Below, in pieces: positions 62,533 through 64,000 of a stretch of 64,000 bases of DNA (positions are counted from its first letter, which is position 1; every line of letters begins with the position of its first letter). Source of the stretch: CAKZNE01 sp002695025 (GTDB lineage: Bacteria > Bacteroidota > Bacteroidia > Flavobacteriales > Schleiferiaceae); the NCBI GenBank assembly GCA_913043285.1, contig CAJWML010000015.1:32323-96322 (forward strand), written 5' to 3'. The notes beneath the pieces were generated by a model that ran no database searches, was not told the origin of the DNA, and saw only the letters and a list, made by a program, of their open reading frames with translations. The translations under genes and the position numbers were made by a program.

Positions 62533-62859
62533 TTATTTAAATAAACGGGTTACTTCAACGTAAAGTATGCTCAGTATAGCAAGTCCGGCCAGGATGTAGA
62601 AAACCATTAAACCGGCACCAACCTGACGGGAGGTTTCCTCGGTAATTTCCATGCTGGCGAACTTAGGGTTCGAAGCTACATCGGTACCGGTGCTAAGGGC
62701 AAAAGCCACTGCTATAAGCACAATCAGCCCAACAACCCCAATCAGCGCGCTTTTGGCGCCTCCCGGGTTTTTAGCGATGCGACCGATGGCAAAGACCAGG
62801 ATCATCACGATACAGATCCCGATCAATGCATAGGTTGCGTATAATCCGAAATCAATCAT
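62533..62859 (-). CDS. Three-helix membrane protein of the TolQ-ExbD operon, unknown function
   Basis: 108 aa. Three hydrophobic helices (about 6-27, 37-57, 80-104) and a short charged loop (NPKFASMEITEETSRQVG). Placed between the TolQ/ExbB and ExbD genes, so probably a structural partner of the motor. I do not recognise a named family, though similar small genes occur at this place in other Bacteroidetes. Confidence 0.75.
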   Translation of the reverse strand: MIDFGLYATYALIGICIVMILVFAIGRIAKNPGGAKSALIGVVGLIVLIAVAFALSTGTDVASNPKFASMEITEETSRQVGAGLMVFYILAGLAILSILYVEVTRLFK

Positions 62860-62869
62860 ATTTTATTTC

Positions 62870-63706
62870 TTAGGCGTTGTGTGATTTGTACTTTACCAGT
62901 ACATCGATCAGGGAGATGGAAGCATCCTCCATAGTGTTCACGATAGAGTCGATCTTCGCAATAATATAGTTGTAGAAGATCTGCAGGATGATCGCAACGA
63001 TCAAACCGAATACCGTGGTCAAAAGGGCCACTTTAATACCACCTGCTACCAGTGATGGAGAAATATCACCCGCTGCTTCAATAGCGTCAAAGGCCTCGAT
63101 CATACCGATTACCGTACCCATGAACCCAAGCATAGGGGCCAGAGCGATAAACAGAGAGATCCAGGAAACGTTACGCTCCAGAAGACCCATTTGTACAGAA
63201 CCGTAGGAAATGATGGATTTTTCAACCACATCAATACCTTCATCCATGCGGTCAAGACCCTGGTAGAAGATGCTGGCTACGGGACCACGGGTGTTACGGC
63301 AAACTTCTTTAGCTGCTTCCACACCACCGGTTTGAAGAGCGCTTTCGATTTCGTCCAGTAATTTTTTGGAGTTTGGAGTAGCCATGTTGAGGTAAATGAT
63401 ACGCTCAATACAAATAGCCAAACCTAAAATAAGGGTGATCAGTACGATACCCATGAAGGAAGGTCCACCTTCAATGAACTTTTCCTTTAATACCTGATGG
63501 AAGGATTGATCAACTTCCACTTCCTCTTCTTCGGCTGGAGCCGCTGGCTCGGTTTTGTCAACGGTTGTAGCGGGTTCGCTTTGAGCCTGGGCGGCAGTAT
63601 CAGTCTGCTCGGTGGCAGCCGTATCAGCGTCATCCTGGGCAAAGAGGGTAACAGTTCCAAAGGCCATAAACATGCATACAGCCAAGATCGAAAGTGCTTT
63701 TTTCAT
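62870..63706 (-). CDS. MotA/TolQ/ExbB proton-channel family protein
   Basis: 278 aa. A hydrophobic signal-like N-terminus is followed by an acidic, Thr/Glu-rich stretch (about 24-70), a long insert, then three membrane helices: the first at about 80-105, the TolQ core LFIALAPMLGFMGTVIGMIEAFD with the conserved Pro/Gly/Thr, and a third near 220-245. It forms the pentameric proton channel of the motor with the ExbD stators downstream. First gene of the operon; an exact -7 box lies at 63754-63761. Confidence 0.92.
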   Translation of the reverse strand: MKKALSILAVCMFMAFGTVTLFAQDDADTAATEQTDTAAQAQSEPATTVDKTEPAAPAEEEEVEVDQSFHQVLKEKFIEGGPSFMGIVLITLILGLAICIERIIYLNMATPNSKKLLDEIESALQTGGVEAAKEVCRNTRGPVASIFYQGLDRMDEGIDVVEKSIISYGSVQMGLLERNVSWISLFIALAPMLGFMGTVIGMIEAFDAIEAAGDISPSLVAGGIKVALLTTVFGLIVAIILQIFYNYIIAKIDSIVNTMEDASISLIDVLVKYKSHNA

Positions 63707-63753
63707 TACTTGCTAGTTTGTTAAAAATTTCGGTGAAAATAAAAAACTCATCA

Positions 63754-63761
63754 CAAAGCTA
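63754..63761 (-). promoter_or_regulatory. -7 element of the TolQ-ExbD operon promoter
   Basis: On the minus strand TAGCTTTG, exact match, 47 nt before the TolQ start. No -33 match seen. Confidence 0.5.
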
Positions 63762-63921
63762 AAGTATTCTCTGCATCTTTTTTGTGTTATGATGCGGCCT
63801 TTGGCCGTAATGAACTCAAAATAGCATGCGCGCATAGTATTTTATAATGCTTCCTTAAAATTGACGATGTGATTAAATAGACAAAGAAACGTTAAAACGC
63901 TGCCTTCATTGCAATTTTTTT

Positions 63922-63929
63922 TACTTTTG
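63922..63929 (+). promoter_or_regulatory. -7 element of the tRNA-Ser promoter
   Basis: TACTTTTG, exact match, 15 nt before the 5' end of the tRNA. Confidence 0.6.
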
Positions 63930-63944
63930 CCAACCCAAATTACT

Positions 63945-64000
63945 GGAGAGGTGGCCGAGTGGTCGAAGGCGCACGCCTGGAAAGTGTGTATACGTCACAA
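63945..64000 (+). tRNA. tRNA-Ser (anticodon GGA), 3' part outside the window
   Basis: GGAGAGGTGGCCGAGTGG is the class II serine tRNA start; the anticodon loop reads CTGGAAA with GGA, flanked by the stem CACGC/GTGTG (one wobble). The variable arm begins, then the window ends. Confidence 0.9.

Noticed and set aside
1..64000. CRISPR arrays, insertion sequences, integrases, rRNA
   Set aside because: I saw no regularly spaced direct repeats, no transposase or integrase motif, and no rRNA stretches; this was by reading, not by search.

Overview
The window looks like a chromosomal segment of a Bacteroidota bacterium, most likely an aerobic marine member of the Flavobacteriales. The evidence is a SusC/SusD pair, type IX secretion (T9SS) C-terminal sorting domains, many matches to the Bacteroidetes -7 promoter element TAnnTTTG, LytS/LytTR sensors with outside propellers, and tRNAs without an encoded CCA. 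Placement below phylum is inference. All annotation was read by eye from sequence and translation; no database search was run.

Layout. 1-7800: the start of a secreted Asp-box/PKD protein running off the left edge, a CLC chloride channel, aspS, tadA, a small membrane protein and a bacilliredoxin. 7853-32605: a compact starch/maltodextrin locus. It holds a four-domain starch-binding-type T9SS protein, a SusA-like GH13 enzyme, a sugar MFS carrier, methylglyoxal synthase, two more GH13 enzymes, a GH65 maltose phosphorylase, beta-phosphoglucomutase, a BadF-type sugar kinase, gapA, pfkA, a Nudix-type (NrtR/AraR-like) regulator, a secreted GH13 with a T9SS tail, then susC, susD and two small exported proteins. 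A 17-bp palindrome, AGTGTA-N5-TACACT, lies before almost every transcription unit of this locus, including pfkA-gapA. I read it as the operator of the Nudix-type regulator and the main finding of the window.

32709-38824: an MsbA-like ABC exporter, methylmalonyl-CoA epimerase, a HAD phosphatase, a heme oxygenase paired with a bacteriophytochrome that has no kinase domain, and a methyltransferase. 38947-45998: a CAU-anticodon tRNA (probably Ile2), two tandem paralogous propeller histidine kinases feeding one LytTR regulator, and a structured intergenic stretch. 45996-52270: HemJ, an FAD oxidoreductase, a TraB/GumN protein, an alpha/beta hydrolase-OsmC fusion, a degenerate HAD protein and an aldehyde dehydrogenase.

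52259-56729: a minus-strand stress/envelope group (DUF748-like, MscS, holin-like, YtxH, coiled-coil lipoprotein, Dps). 56934-60812: acylphosphatase, rbfA, a LolC-like permease, dusB and a CPBP protease. 60809-63706: a TolQ/ExbB channel with three ExbD/TolR proteins, two of which carry an unusual DNNGDGSCxYC insert. A truncated tRNA-Ser closes the window.

How the starch genes fit together: surface and secreted GH13 enzymes with SusC/D bring in oligosaccharides, periplasmic GH13 enzymes trim them, and the MFS carrier imports maltose. Maltose phosphorylase gives glucose and beta-glucose-1-phosphate; beta-PGM and the kinase turn these into glucose-6-phosphate, which PfkA and GapA pass down glycolysis. 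Methylglyoxal synthase is an overflow valve at the triose level.
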